Assembly: GCA_039583875.1 (NCBI GenBank)
Contig: CM077162.1
Span: forward strand, 115,536,589-115,600,588
DNA from: Platanthera guangdongensis
Taxonomy: Eukaryota > Streptophyta > Magnoliopsida > Asparagales > Orchidaceae
DNA length: 64,000 nt
Direction of reading: 5' to 3'
A program made the translations under genes and the position numbers. Positions 33,880 to 44,276 of this stretch are shown piece by piece. Numbering within the stretch: the first letter of the stretch is position 1; each line of letters starts with the position of its first letter. The notes under the pieces were generated by a model that saw only the letters and a list, made by a program, of their open reading frames with translations, had not been told where the DNA came from and ran no database searches.

Positions 33880-34154
33880 AAAAAAATTATCATGTTAAGA
33901 ACTTCCGCCAGCATAAAAATTTTAAACCGGGCGATCAGGTTCTTCTTTAAAATTCACGTTTACGTATTTTCTTTGGAAAATCTAAATCTCGTTGGTCTGG
34001 ACCGTTTGCGGTCAAGGATGTTTTTTATGATGGAACTGTGTTACTTTCGCACCCCGATAGGGGGGATTTTAAAGTAAATGGCCATAGACTTAAACTTTAT
34101 TTTTCTAATGATTATGTGCCTCCTGCAAAGGAGAATCTTGTGTTGGACTCTTAA
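33880..34154 (+). pseudogene. Integrase C-terminus fused in frame to protease (element A)
   Basis: Blocks FKPGDQVLL, then across one TAA (33948-33950) KSKSRWSGPFAV and KVNGHRLKLYF are the end of an Athila integrase. RT, RNase H and the catalytic core are absent. The frame is that of gag and protease, so 31404-34154 is 916 codons with only two stops. The stop replaces what is usually a Tyr codon. Confidence 0.88.
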
Positions 34155-34410
34155 ACATTTATCTTGTGTGGGACATTTTTTTTATTTTATTTTTGGACTT
34201 ATTATTATTATTCTGAAACTCTTTTATTCGGACTTTAAATGATTGTAATAAAAACCATTTTCGGGCATCTGCCCATGGACTCTATATATTTTTTGCTTTT
34301 ATTTTGCTCTTCCTACCGGAGGCCAATCAAGTCCATGTTCGTGGTCGCCGCTCCGCCGTTGCTGATATCAGATGGATCAAGTCATACCTGCTGACGATCA
34401 AGTACTCTAA

Positions 34411-34428
34411 AAAGCAAGCATGGGGGAG
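34411..34428 (+). promoter_or_regulatory. Internal polypurine-like tract 1 (element A)
   Basis: AAAGCAAGCATGGGGGAG resembles the terminal tract TAAGCATGGGGGAGT at 36086. Confidence 0.5.
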
Positions 34429-34566
34429 CGACATCCGCCTTCATCTCACGAACCCGGGGAAGTCCTGTTCTTATTTATTTATTTTTCCTGCATTTTTCTT
34501 TTTCTCTTCTTCTCAGTCCCCTTCTCTTTTTTCTTTATCTTTTCTTCATTGAGGGCAATGAAGGAT

Positions 34567-34583
34567 TTAAGCACGGGGGGGTC
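34567..34583 (+). promoter_or_regulatory. Internal polypurine-like tract 2 (element A)
   Basis: TTAAGCACGGGGGGGTC, preceded by TTGAGGGCAA as the terminal tract is. It could be a second plus-strand primer or a relic of an earlier duplication. Confidence 0.5.
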
Positions 34584-36085
34584 TAGTTTCTTTTGGTCTT
34601 TTCTTTTCTGTTCTTCTTCTTTCAAAAGAAAAAAATTTATGTCTTAAATTAGTATAGTATTTTATGTCATCAAAATCTAAAATCCAAAAAAATTATAAAA
34701 TATAAAACCCAAAAAAATTAGAAAAACAAAAATCAAAAAAATCTATTTGAAAAACAAAACCTAAAATTATTTCTATCTTTATTTTTATGTTTCTTCTAGT
34801 GAAGTGTAGGCCAGTGCGGTTTTTGTAGTTCTATGTAGAATCCTTTGAAAATGTTTTCTAAACTTATCATTTTAGCATAGTTTAGTTCTACTAGTTTCTT
34901 TTTCTTAAATATAGGCATCCAATTTTTACGTTTTAAGTTAGCAATTTGTAGTTATGTCTTTTTATTCGGTTAGTTGCTTACGAATGGTTGCTAGGTAATG
35001 TTATCTCTTTTTCATTTGCGGGGTAGTCTTTCTTGGTGTCTAGAACTTGTACCAAGCTACTCTCGAAGCATTTGCGCCGTTTTTACGTTCTTTAGAAATG
35101 ATTTAGGCCACCATTTGAATAGTTTGAGCTTTTCTTGCCCACGAAAAACAAAACCCTTGCAAAACAATTTTGGGCCTTTTCCTTTTTTTCTTTGTTTTTA
35201 GCTCCACCTTTCATTTCATTATGTTCACCAAAGCCAAATATCTTTCCTATTTTTGCACTATAAATTTGAGCTTAAAAATTATTTTTGTGGGAAGGGTATT
35301 ATTTTTGAAATGAATAGGAAATTCTCAAGCTTATTTTTGGAGCTTTCTTATCAAATGTTATTCAAAAGGAAAAAATTGAGAGGAAAAAAAAATATGTCAT
35401 TACAAAATCAAAAAAATGAATGCAAAAAGTTTATGTTTGGCCAAGTTTATAAAGAAAAATTTTCATGGCCTTGTTTTTGTAGTTTCATATTGGAGAAATG
35501 ACATACTTGTTATTTCTCATTTTTTATTATGCCTTATTTATTTTTGAGCTCACCTTGGTTTAGTGCCTAAAACTTTCATGTTTATCTTTGATTCCACTTC
35601 CTAATCATTTACCTAAGCCAAGTTTTAATGCCTAGTAGAAGTCCTAATGATCTTAGAACTTAATTTCGCGTAGTGGAGAAAGTGTGAACGTACAAGCCTA
35701 TGACCACCATCATTGATGGATTTCTTTGGAGGTTATCTTGGAGTGTCTTAGGGTTAATGTTTATCTAGCAACCTAGTAGTTTGTTAATGCGCCGTTTATT
35801 TAGAACCTCTACTTTTGTTGTCCTTATTTTCATTTATTTTGGATGCCTTGTTTTTAAGATTTAGAAATGTGTAGACTTTTCTTATGTTCTAATGATATTT
35901 TCAGGTCTCCACTTTCAAGTTTTCTACTGTGCACTTCTCACCCCACTAGTTGTTAACATAGGAATTAGGATAGTTTAATTTTTCATGTTTTGTTTTTCTT
36001 AATTATGAAACCTAAATTAGCTTTGTTTATTTTCTATTTCCTTCCCTAGTTTTCATCTTTATTTGCTTGAGGGCAAGCAAATGTG

Positions 36086-36100
36086 TAAGCATGGGGGAGT
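36086..36100 (+). promoter_or_regulatory. Terminal polypurine tract (element A)
   Basis: TAAGCATGGGGGAGT directly before the TGATGACT start of the 3' LTR; same arrangement before copy 2 at 29088. Confidence 0.85.
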
Positions 36101-36101
36101 T

Positions 36102-38036
36102 TGATGACTAGTTTTAGTCATCGTTTTTGGGTTATTCTAGTAGCTTATTTTCCTAAGTTTTTGTTACAATTATGTGTTTTTTTGTATGCTTGTTATGATC
36201 TTCTTTTTAATATAATGTTTATGTTATGTTTTGTGGCTATTTTATATTTTATGTTTAGCTTTATCTATAAATATTATTATAGCTTGTATGTTATGTTTAA
36301 TTTAATGTTTTATGTTTAATTTTATATTATATGTTTAACGTGTGTTTTATTTTGAATATAAATATTATGTGTTATGTTATTTATATGTTGTATGTTTTAT
36401 TTATATTATGTATTTTGTTTTGTGTACTATATAATCATTAACTAATGTTTATTTTGTTTTAATGTAGGAGCAGCCCTTGAAGCTGCCCGAGCCCCTACAT
36501 GATGCAGCTAAAGCATATGGTGCAGCCCACTTCACATTTGGAGCAGCCCTTGAAGCTACCCGAGCCCCCTATGCAGCCCAAGCAGCTCTCCTAGTCCAAC
36601 CCGAGCCCAAGCAGCCCACCTAGCTCTAACCCGAGCCCCTCCCTCAAGAGCAGCCTACCCGAGCCACCAAACAGCCCATTAAAGCCCACATTGGCCGGCC
36701 ACACCCCCTCTCTTTCCTTTATTCTCTTGCCACCTTTCAATCCATGCATGCATCATAATATTCTCTCTCCCTCCTCATTGATTTCTCTATCATTTAATAT
36801 TGTATTCATGCATTCCTCCATCACATGGCAGGCCCCTACATTCACCCCCTTTCTTCATCTCTCTCTCATGCTCATTTAATTTCATGCATTCCCCCTTATT
36901 TAGTTTATTTCTTTTTTTTTTATTTCCCATAAATATCATGCATGAATCATCCCTCTCTCTCTCTCTCCCCTCATTAAATACATCATGCATGAACATTCTT
37001 TCCCCCCATGGCCGGCCACCCTTGATCTCCCCCTTCTTCTAGATGCTTCCCTCCTCTCCTATAAAAGGAACCCAAGACCCATACTTTAAAAAGTAGTTTT
37101 CCTTTGGAGTTAGATTGAGAGGTTGGATTGGATTTTGGAGAGCAAGTGAAGTTCTAGTTTAAGTGGAGAGTGCTTGTGAGTGTTAGTTTTATTATTGTAT
37201 TAGTTTTTTTTCCATTAGTGCAAGTTTTTTTCATTAGTGCAAGTTTTCTTTATAGCATAGTCTAGTCTTTTTAATATTGTGTGTACTTTTTTTGTTTGCA
37301 AGTAATGAAAATATTTCTCTCTTATTTTGTTTTGTCTTCCCATTCAATTATGCGTAGCTAACTTCCTATAGCATTCGATCGTGAGGATCCATGAAGTGAG
37401 ATGAGAGTTTATTTTCTTTCTTAGTTTTATTTTTGATATTTCATGCTCGATCCTTCTTTGATTTATTTTTTTGTCGACTCCGTATTTCCGGTATACGGTA
37501 GTAGGCTTGGGATCTCATATTTGAGTAGCCGAGAGGCTCATGAATGTGAAAGATCACTCAAAGAAGGAAGGAGTTGAATGCAACCCTAGAGATAGGATGA
37601 CGTAAATCCTCCGGATTGGAGTCAAATCCAATAGTGCGGATCACCTCGATAATGCAACTTTAGGTTTCTTTGGTTTGTAAAGAGATTTCGATCGAAGAGT
37701 CTATAAGTTAGGAGACCTAATGCTCTAGCGAGATTTTGTCTTATTTTCGGATCCGTCACGGTCGAGTATGATTTGCAAAATTAAAACTATCTTTATTTTT
37801 ATCTCTCTCATCTAATTTCATGGTGAATCATTGATCGAATGCTAGCTTTTTATTATAAGTTTTTCGTCTCGCAAGTTGTCTTTTGTTTTATTCTAAAAAA
37901 TTCTCAAATCCCATTAGTTTTCCGGTAGGATAATAGTTAGAGCGTGAGTAGAAGTAATTGACAGCCCCGTGTTTAAATACGACCTTGGTACTACGATTCG
38001 ACAGGTACGCTTGCCTGTTCGGGTTTTGGCTCACCA
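36102..38036 (+). repeat. Athila LTR copy 3, 3' LTR of element A
   Basis: Complete LTR of 1935 bases ending CTCACCA, then the right target duplication. It differs from copy 2 by only a few scattered bases by eye. Confidence 0.93.
37060..37068 (+). promoter_or_regulatory. TATA box of Athila LTR copy 3
   Basis: TATAAAAGG at the same LTR position as in copies 1 and 2. Confidence 0.65.
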
Positions 38037-38041
38037 ATCGT
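38037..38041. repeat. Target-site duplication ATCGT, right copy
   Basis: Matches 26889-26893 exactly. Confidence 0.93.
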
Positions 38042-38758
38042 CGACCTAAGAAAAGTTCTGGACTTAGACAAAATATCCTGCATCTGCTAAAATGTTGTGT
38101 CGACATAAACTGGTGTCGACAGATTGATCTTGGTGTTGACACAAATCCTCTGGTGTCGACAGAAGCTGGTGTCGACTGAAATCCTGGTGTCGACACAAGT
38201 TAGTGTCGACTGAAATCTTGGTGTCGACACAAGTTGACTGGTGTCGACACAAGCCCTAAGTGTCGACATAGATTCTCTGAGTCCAGAAATCGTCGAGTAG
38301 CGAGTATCATTTGTCGACCTGAGAAGATGACTTCGTCGACCTGAGAAGCTGTGAACTTGAGGTCCAAGTTTGTCGAGCTCAGAATATAATTCGTCGACCG
38401 AAGCTTGAAGCTGGACTTAGAAAAATTTGAAGTCCTTCTGACTTTGGCTTGATGCAGAAACTGAATTTTCGTCGAACAGAGAACTTAGATCGTCGAGCTC
38501 AGCATTACGAATTGTCTCACGATCGTCGAGCGCAGAATTCCTTTCGTCGAGCTGAGTTCGACGAACGTCGAACTCACTTTACTTAGTCTTAAAAAACTTG
38601 TGAGTATGGAGTCTCTGAGGGTCTTGATGAAAGCTGGTCCATTGGAGTTGAGCATAAGGACTTAACCTACACTCTAGGACACAAATTGACCCTGGCTATA
38701 CAAGAGGGGTCACATCCTAAGTCAGTGAACCTAGCCCAAATCAACTAGGGATCCAACA
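38042..38758 (-). repeat. 5' LTR of C2, outer part
   Basis: Continues the C2 LTR after element A. Degenerate GTGTCGACAC motifs at 38095-38275 and TCGTCGAGC modules at 38285-38575. The outer end reads TGTTGGATCC on the minus strand at 38758, homologous to the C1 LTR start at 5884. Confidence 0.86.
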
Positions 38759-39672
38759 CACCCTCTCTCCTAGTCACCAAGTTGACTTGGTCAATTAGGA
38801 GAGCTATTTGCAGCCCACTCATTCATAATTTTCATGATATTAAGGCTAGCCTAAGAAGGAAGGATGGCTTGAGCTTGTGTTAGCCCATTTGAGCTAAGTT
38901 TGACTTAATATTGACTAGGGTTGACCTAGGTCAAGTGGACCTTTTCTGTTACCATCATTGGGTCTTTGGTGATCTATTGGGCTCCCCTAGGGCCTAGGAA
39001 GGGTTGGGGAGGGCTGACTTGGCACTTTGGGGTCACCTGCCCTTAGGAAGGGTACTTTGACCAAATTAAGGTTAGGGTTGACTTTGGTCAATTTAGCCAC
39101 TAGGGCTGACCCCAATGGGTCGTTGGTGACCCATGGACCTCACCTTAGGGTTAGGGGGTATAAATGGGGTCCACCTGTCTAGGGGATAGTCAATTGACCC
39201 AATATAGTTCTGTTTGGCCCATTTAGGGCTAGAGTTGACTTTGGTCAACTTAACCACCTTAGCTGCCCTCCAAGGGTCCTTAGTGACCCCTTGACCCCAT
39301 TTTAGGTCTAGGAAGACCCTGGTAGGGTTAGTTGGGCTTAACTAAGGCACACTGCCCATAATTAGGGCACCTTGCCCAATTTAGGCCTAGAGTGGTCCTA
39401 GGTCAACTTGGCCACCCTGAGTCGACTCCAATGGATCCTTAAGGTTCAGATGAACTTCACAATGGATTGGTGAGGCCATGGCGGGGTCTTGAAGTTTTGG
39501 TGAAGCTCCATGATCAGCTTAACCAGGGTTCATAAATCAACTATTTGCAGACCATAGTGGTCCCACCTACATCCCTAGGTCTACTTGGCCTTCTTGGGCT
39601 TCCTAGGGTTTTGTCATGACCTAGTCATGACAAAACCACTCCTAGCGGTCTAGCTGCCCGAGGGATGTTACA
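38759..39672 (-). repeat. Ty3/gypsy LTR fragment, minus strand
   Basis: Minus strand starts TGTAACATCCC at 39672. Its first 90 bases match 44088-44180 (shared CTTGGCC, GGGCTTCCTA, GGTTTTG and ACAAAACCACTC blocks). The rest is rich in TTGACC/GGTCAA words, as is the start of the LTR at 40163. The far part is cut by C2 at 38758. It sits inside the G3 integrase. Confidence 0.7.
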
Positions 39673-39673
39673 C

Positions 39674-40066
39674 GGTGTCTCTCGAGTGCGGAGGCACAAG
39701 AAGCTCAGTCCTCAATACATGGGGTCATACTTGATCCTGGAGCGGATCGGCCCCTTAGCTTACCCTCTGCAGCTGCCAGCGGAGTTGGGTACCCTACACG
39801 ACATCTTCCATGTCTATTCCTTGTGAAGTGCTCTCCTATGGCCGGAGCAGCACGTTACTACTAGAGCCGGTCCGATAGTGCCAGACAGATCCGTTAGATT
39901 GGAACCGATCCGGATTGATGATACAGATGTTCGAGTATTGCAGAAGAAGAAGGTCCCTCTCGTGAAGGTGTTGTGGTCCAATCATGGACGGGAGGATCAC
40001 ACATGGGAATCGAGAGATCTGATGATGGAGCAATACCCAGAGCTGTTTACTTCAGGTATAGTTTAG
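39674..40066 (+). pseudogene. Integrase C-terminus and chromodomain (G3)
   Basis: A 131-codon frame with one internal TGA: KKLSPQYMGSYLILERIGP, then LHDIFHVYSL and stop, then GPIVPDRSVRLEPIRI and the chromodomain-like KKVPLVKVLWSNHGREDHTW. It is homologous to the G1 end at 1-451. The chromodomain would direct integration to heterochromatin marks. The upstream part is cut by the LTR fragment ending at 39672; the frame ends at TAG 40064-40066, about 100 bases before the 3' LTR. Confidence 0.9.
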
Positions 40067-40162
40067 TTTATGCGTTTAAATTTCTTATAACTCTTGCAAG
40101 TAGAACCCCGTAGACCCGAACTTAAATTTCGGGGACGAAATTATTTTTTTGTTTATAGGATT
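40067..40162 (+). other. 3' UTR of G3 with purine-rich tract
   Basis: Short spacer with TTTCGGGGACGAAATTATTT near 40127-40146, the likely plus-strand primer region, before the LTR start. Confidence 0.6.
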
Positions 40163-43100
40163 TGTAACATCTCATGTTACTTCTAGACCCCTTAACTTAG
40201 ATTGGGTTAGGCAAGGGGTGGGTGATAGGGAATTTAGCTAGGTTTGACCCTAGGGAGTGGGTTGTAGCAATGTGGGGTCCACTAAAGGGACAAATTCAAA
40301 CTAGGTCAAACGGGCCTAAATAGGAACCCTAGCCACACCATGACCCCACCACATTGCCCTAACCCTTAAATAATCTAAGTGGACCCTAGGACATGTCATT
40401 AGGTCAACCCTTTGACCCTAGTTGACCAAAGTCAACCATAGCCCTAAGTTGGTCAAACTTATACCTATATGCCCAATTAACCGAAGTAGGGCACCACATT
40501 GACCCAACTCAAATTCGGTGGTGCCATTAGACCCATGACCACCAAGTGGGGTCAGCCCACTCATTATGGTTGACCAGGTCAACTCAAAAGTCAACTTAGT
40601 CAACATAATTGACCTAAAGAAGAAAATGAGGGCTAAGCCCACTCTCCTTGGGCCAAGCCCACCAAACTTGGCCCATTATCATCCCAAGTCGTCAAAGACC
40701 ACCCCCACCCCTCTAGTTTTAGAGCAAGGTCACATGCAAAGGGGTATTTTGGGCCTATGGTATATATGTATATCTATCACATGATTTCAGTCATTTTACA
40801 AGCCAAATTTATGCCTCATAGAGGCATTTCCAGAACATGAACCCTAAACGAAATTTGTAGCATATTGTCTTAAAATTTGGCACCTAAAACATCAAATTTG
40901 GTACAATATATTGGGTTGTACGTCAGTTTTCCTAGGACTGGTCCTTGACTAGGGCAGAATTTCAAATTGATGCCCAAGTCAAACCATTACTCTAAATGAC
41001 CCAAAATTTTGGGTGCATGCATGATTATGGAATACCTAGCCCCTGACCAAACATGGGAATTTTTGGGAATAAATTTTATATAGTTTTATTCATAATACAC
41101 AAAAGTAAATAAATGAAATATTTGGAGTGTTATGGCTCCAAATGGCCCCAAATTTTGGTGGCATGTCCTTGGGGACTATACATGTGCATGGTAAATATTT
41201 CAGAACATTTGTACCAATGCATGTTGGATAAACTCACTTGCACGTGTTGGTTATACATAGGCTTGGGGTGCAAATAGCCAATTTTGAAATATTGTGTATT
41301 AGGCCTATTTGGAACATCCAAAAATCATGGAATTGATTTCAGAGGATCATTACGGTGATGTATACCCCACATTGTAATAATGAGATTTTTGGAAGCAAAA
41401 ATCCCATTATTTGGAATTTTTTAAATAATAGGACTTTTGAAAAATAAATGTAAAAATAGGCTCATCATTAAGATAAAATCCCCAATTTTTTTCAAGGTCA
41501 ATATAATGTTAGGTTTAACTCCTGAAAATTTTTATGTCTTTGTTTGAAGAATTTTGATAGGAGTTATGTGGAAATTACATTTTTACCCTCATTATACTTA
41601 ATTAGAAAATTGATGCAAATACTCTGTAGAAAATTTTCGAAAATTCTTGTTGATATACCTGAGTATGATTAACCTTGTATAATTTTCGCAGCACTTTTCC
41701 ATGAATCTGTAATTTTAAAACCTCATAGTGGCATTTTGGTAATATAATTAATAATGAAATTTTGTAGCCCTTGCTCTATGAAATTTCATGAAATTCTGTC
41801 TTTAGCATTATTTTAGCAATATATGTATGCTGTAATGTTCCTAGAATTTTTAGTAATGAACTTCTTATACTTCCTTTGGATAATGGCTATTTTGTGAATT
41901 TTGTATAAATTAAGAGATAAATAGAATATTTGAAGAGGAAATTGTAGTTCTTGGCAGACAGTAATATTTTACCAAGATACAACTCAGAAAAAATTCCTTA
42001 GGTCAGTGGATTATAATTTGTAAAACTTCTTGTATTAAATAATCTAGGGGATTAATTAAATGATTTAATTAGAGGCCTTAATGACTTAAGAAAATTATGA
42101 AAATAAATATACTCACTTCATTAGTCCATACTATCCTAGGATAAATAGTTAGGGGCAGGTGGCCCAAGGAATTGGAAGTTCTATTTCGAGGTGGTATTAG
42201 GTCATGGGTTGCGCATAATGTAAGTAGGTTATACTATAAGGACCACCGGGGGATAGACCAACGGTCAGGATAAGGTCATATTTGGAATATAACCCTGGTT
42301 GGCAGTTTTTTCTTAGTGACGAGAGTAAAAGTGCAAGCCCTTGGATAGCAAGTGGAGTGAAGGCTGGCGGAAGACCGTCGCCCTTCTGAGAACATCTTAA
42401 GCCATTAGGATCACTCAAGAGTAATAATGAGAGCAAAGTGTGGATCAAGGGTAGACACTAACAAAAGTAAATATCCTTGCGAAAGGGAACTTTGGGCGTA
42501 ATCCCATCGTAGTTCCTAGTGCCCCCGAGAGCCCTTCACCGGGTATACCCTGGGCAGTCCTAGGATTAACCTTGAATCACTAAGCATAATATCCTGTAGA
42601 TAAGAGTAGTCTAATAGGTTAAGACATTGTGGTCCATTCTCTCCCGTGACGGGTTTGAGGGATACTGAATAAAGGCACTATTATGCATGCTCACCCGTTA
42701 TGGGTTGAAGGGATATATGTTACAGGCTCACCCGTGAAGGGTTTGAGGGAATCAGGACAGGTTGGTCCCGCGAGCTGAAGGCTCGAGATGAAATACTTGC
42801 ATGTGCATAAATTTAGTGGCGGGTCATGCGGTACAGGTCAATCGTCACACCAATGGCAGTACGGTGAACCAGTCGGGTGTGAGGGTTTGAGGGGCCAGTA
42901 AGTTGTTTATACTGAGGTCTGGAGGACGATCCACGATAACGCACAACCGACCCAACAAGACTGACGGGTAGTCAGCGAAGTACGTACTCTTGGTCCTAGA
43001 GTGCACCTTAGACGTGTACAGGCAGGTATGAGAGGGGTCTAAGTTTGGTAGTGTGCACACCTGCCTAAAAGTGGAGATTCACGCTCCGCTGCTGTCATAG

Positions 43101-44087
43101 CCATAACGGTGTTACCCGAGAGTGAAGCTAGCTCTCAAAAAGTGGGAACTAAAGGTCTGTGATCACAGAGTCGTTGTGTGTGAGTTGCACTTGCCTGTTG
43201 CATAAATTGCATCATAAACATTCATTCATGTTAGGTCATACACTTCATAGATTCGTATCATATAAATTAGTATGTGCTCTTTTATATGATAAGTTAAATT
43301 TCCTGGAAACCCTAACTTATAAATTTGTATGGGCATTTTTATAATTTAAGGTACGTTTTGTGATGGTAGTGTAGTGGTAGCATAGCTTTACTTTTCTACT
43401 CTTACTTCCAATTCTTTACTTACTTGTACTGTACATGCTTTTACTTTTGTGTTATATACATAGAACTACTAGTGTAGTTTTACTGCTCACACTGTTACTT
43501 GGTAGCTTAGTTTCCCTTGTCACCTGCTTCCCTTTTATTACCCCTTGATAGTCCTCCACTTCGTCCTCCCGCACGGTTCCTAGGCGTTACGGGGCGAGGT
43601 GCAGAGGAAACGACTTAGTCTTTTTGACTAATCGTCGATGACCAAACTATTTTTAGGAGCTCGAGAAGATGGATCACCAGTACGACCGACAAGACGAGGT
43701 GACAGGGCTTGAGGAGTTGATACCACCTACTACTAGTACACCGCTACCTCAGGTGGGATGAGTACGAGATTAGTTTATTAGCTTCCGCTGTTTTGATGTT
43801 TTGTGAGGAGAGTTATTCATATGATGTACTGGGCATAAGCCCTTATTACTCTTTATTTATTATTCTCATTTTGGACTGTGTACTCTTTCATTCATATATA
43901 TATGATTTGTATTGTGACTGTGGACTAACTGTGTTGTACTCTAATATGTGTTACTTCTATTTCTCATATTGGCCTACAGGTTATATGATCGTATTAGCCG
44001 GTAGAATCGGCGTGTTGCGGTGTCGACTAACCCGTGCGTTAGAGCCACCGTAAGACGACGGTTCTGGGCATAAGACCGGGAGCCTCC
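40163..44087 (+). repeat. 3' LTR of G3
   Basis: Starts TGTAACATCTCATG. About 3.9 kb, no coding content. It has TTGACC-rich repeats to 40640, an AT-rich middle, and a conserved block at 42470-42560 (GCGAAAGGGAACTTTGGGCG, CGTAATCCCATCG, GAGAGCCCTTCACCGGG) that recurs at 50930-51015. Part of 42980-44080 matches the reverse complement of the G1-type LTR (3200-4100, 44300-45200). The 3' border is set where TGTAACATCCC starts at 44088, but the LTR could end at TGTAACA (44094). Confidence 0.7.
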
Positions 44088-44276
44088 TGTAACATCCCAT
44101 TTCCGACTAGATCCCCAAGAGTGGTTTTGGTCTTGTCAAAACCATAGGAAGCCCAAAGTACCAAGTGAAGAAGGCCAAGGTGAAAATCACCTTAGGCTGC
44201 CTATAGCTCAGCCTTATATCAGCAAGGGGAGATCTGAACCGTCGGATCCTATAGGAAGAAATAAACAGCCACACAA
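44088..44276 (+). repeat. Start of another Ty3/gypsy LTR, plus strand (part 1)
   Basis: TGTAACATCCCATTTCC start, homologous to the minus-strand LTR start at 39672. Interrupted by the solo LTR at 44277 and probably continued at 47851. Confidence 0.65.

Larger units (their letters stand above)
34155..36101 (+). other. Non-coding 3' region of element A
   Basis: Nearly 2 kb, A/T-rich with A-runs near 34680-34790, without a credible ORF. It carries two internal polypurine-like tracts (34411 and 34567) and, before the LTR, the terminal one at 36086. In Athila elements an extra ORF may lie here; I see none. Confidence 0.75.
26894..38036 (+). mobile_element. Athila-type Ty3/gypsy element A, three-LTR tandem structure
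   Basis: Three copies of an LTR starting TGATGACTAG lie at 26894, 29104 and 36102. Only the outermost ends carry the ATCGT duplication, so the whole 11.1-kb block entered, or later grew, within one insertion. The primer site TGGCGCCGTTGCCGGGGA after the second LTR is that of Athila/Tat elements (tRNA-Asp type). Coding capacity is gag, protease and the last part of integrase only; RT, RNase H and the integrase core are deleted. Confidence 0.93.
18132..38758 (-). mobile_element. Ty1/copia SIRE-like element C2 with nested Athila insertion
   Basis: Minus-strand order from the right: 5' LTR (38758 down to 25692, split by element A at 38036-26894), primer site, gag, protease, integrase, RT, RNase H, then the extra ORF. 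Same family as C1, as shown by near-identical gag and pre-integrase blocks. The RT active site is intact but integrase and gag carry stops. The 3' LTR is not recognised; below 18132 the LTR present has the different C3 end and primer site. Assignment of the extra ORF to C2 rests on strand and position. Confidence 0.8.

Noticed and set aside
37888..38269. Minus-strand frames rich in VDT and CRH repeats
   Set aside because: Translation of GTGTCGACAC repeats; not genes.
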